The notes under the pieces: generated by a model | What the model was told of the DNA's origin: nothing | Database searches by the model: none | What the model saw: the letters and a program-made list of their open reading frames with translations, nothing else | NCBI GenBank assembly: GCA_900554905.1 | Contig: USJB01000071.1 | Span: 1-6,748 of the forward strand | Origin: an uncultured Collinsella sp. | GTDB taxonomy: Bacteria; Actinomycetota; Coriobacteriia; Coriobacteriales; Coriobacteriaceae | Reading direction: 5' to 3' | DNA: 6,748 bases | Made by a program: the position numbers and the translations under genes | Shown here: positions 6,622-6,748 of the stretch, one piece after another | Numbering within the stretch: the first letter of the stretch is position 1 | Layout of the letters: each line of letters begins with the position of its first letter

Positions 6622-6748
6622 ATGACGAAATCATTTGAGCAGATTGCCGCGCACAATGAAGAGCTCGCAGCCGATATCGTCGAGCGTACAAGCGTTCGTG
6701 GTGTGACGGTTTCGACGGCTGAATCTCTAACAGCGGGCATGATCGCCT
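6622..6748 (+). CDS. CinA C-terminal domain / PncC-type amidohydrolase (3' partial)
   Basis: The first 42 codons of a gene running off the window. The translation begins MTKSFEQIAAHNEEL, and STAESLTAGMIA near the window end matches the start of the CinA C-terminal domain (usual form TAESCTGG). That domain carries nicotinamide mononucleotide deamidase (PncC) activity in characterised members, a step in NAD salvage. Only about 30 residues precede the motif, so this is a stand-alone domain, not full-length CinA with its N-terminal molybdopterin-binding-like domain. The start is uncertain: ATG at 6622 has a weak GGTGGG directly upstream, while GTG at 6616, in the same frame, lies five bases after the AGG of the TAGG at the pgsA stop. 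pgsA ends 12 bases before the ATG. Catalytic residues beyond the window cannot be checked. Confidence 0.85.
   Translation, partial: MTKSFEQIAAHNEELAADIVERTSVRGVTVSTAESLTAGMIA

Overview
The window looks like a chromosomal segment from a moderately GC-rich, Gram-positive actinobacterium. The best guess is class Coriobacteriia, perhaps Collinsella or a relative. This rests on the overall protein flavour, GC-rich third codon positions and gene order, not on a marker gene, so the genus is tentative. All genes lie on the + strand and are packed tightly: one pair overlaps and the other gaps are 26, 26, 9 and 12 bases. No convincing promoter or terminator is visible, so the window reads as the inside of one long operon. 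There is no stretch above 300 bases without a gene, and no tRNA, rRNA, CRISPR array or mobile element was seen.

Layout: (1) 1-2550, the C-terminal bulk of an FtsK/SpoIIIE DNA translocase, cut at its 5' end by the window edge. (2) 2550-4061, a RodZ-like membrane protein made of a helix-turn-helix, an Arg/Gly-rich disordered region, one membrane segment and a Lys/Thr-rich outer part; it overlaps ftsK by one base. (3) 4088-4585, a YajQ-family nucleotide-binding protein. (4) 4612-5961, RimO, the methylthiotransferase for ribosomal protein S12. (5) 5971-6609, PgsA, phosphatidylglycerophosphate synthase, starting at GTG. (6) from about 6622 to the end, the first 42 codons of a CinA C-terminal-domain (PncC-type) protein, cut by the window edge.

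The order ftsK/spoIIIE - rodZ - pgsA - cinA recalls the Bacillus spoIIIE...ymfM-pgsA-cinA-recA neighbourhood, so recA may lie just downstream. The operon joins chromosome segregation (FtsK), cell-shape scaffolding (RodZ-like), ribosome modification (RimO) and anionic phospholipid synthesis (PgsA).

Most of the window is a conserved housekeeping cluster. The unusual parts are in the disordered regions of the first two proteins. The FtsK linker carries a perfectly duplicated 12-residue basic motif set in acidic sequence, and its DNA copies differ only at synonymous positions. The RodZ-like protein has an RGG/Tyr-rich cytoplasmic region resembling eukaryotic RNA-binding, condensate-forming domains. 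It also segregates its basic residues sharply: nearly all arginine inside the cell, nearly all lysine outside.
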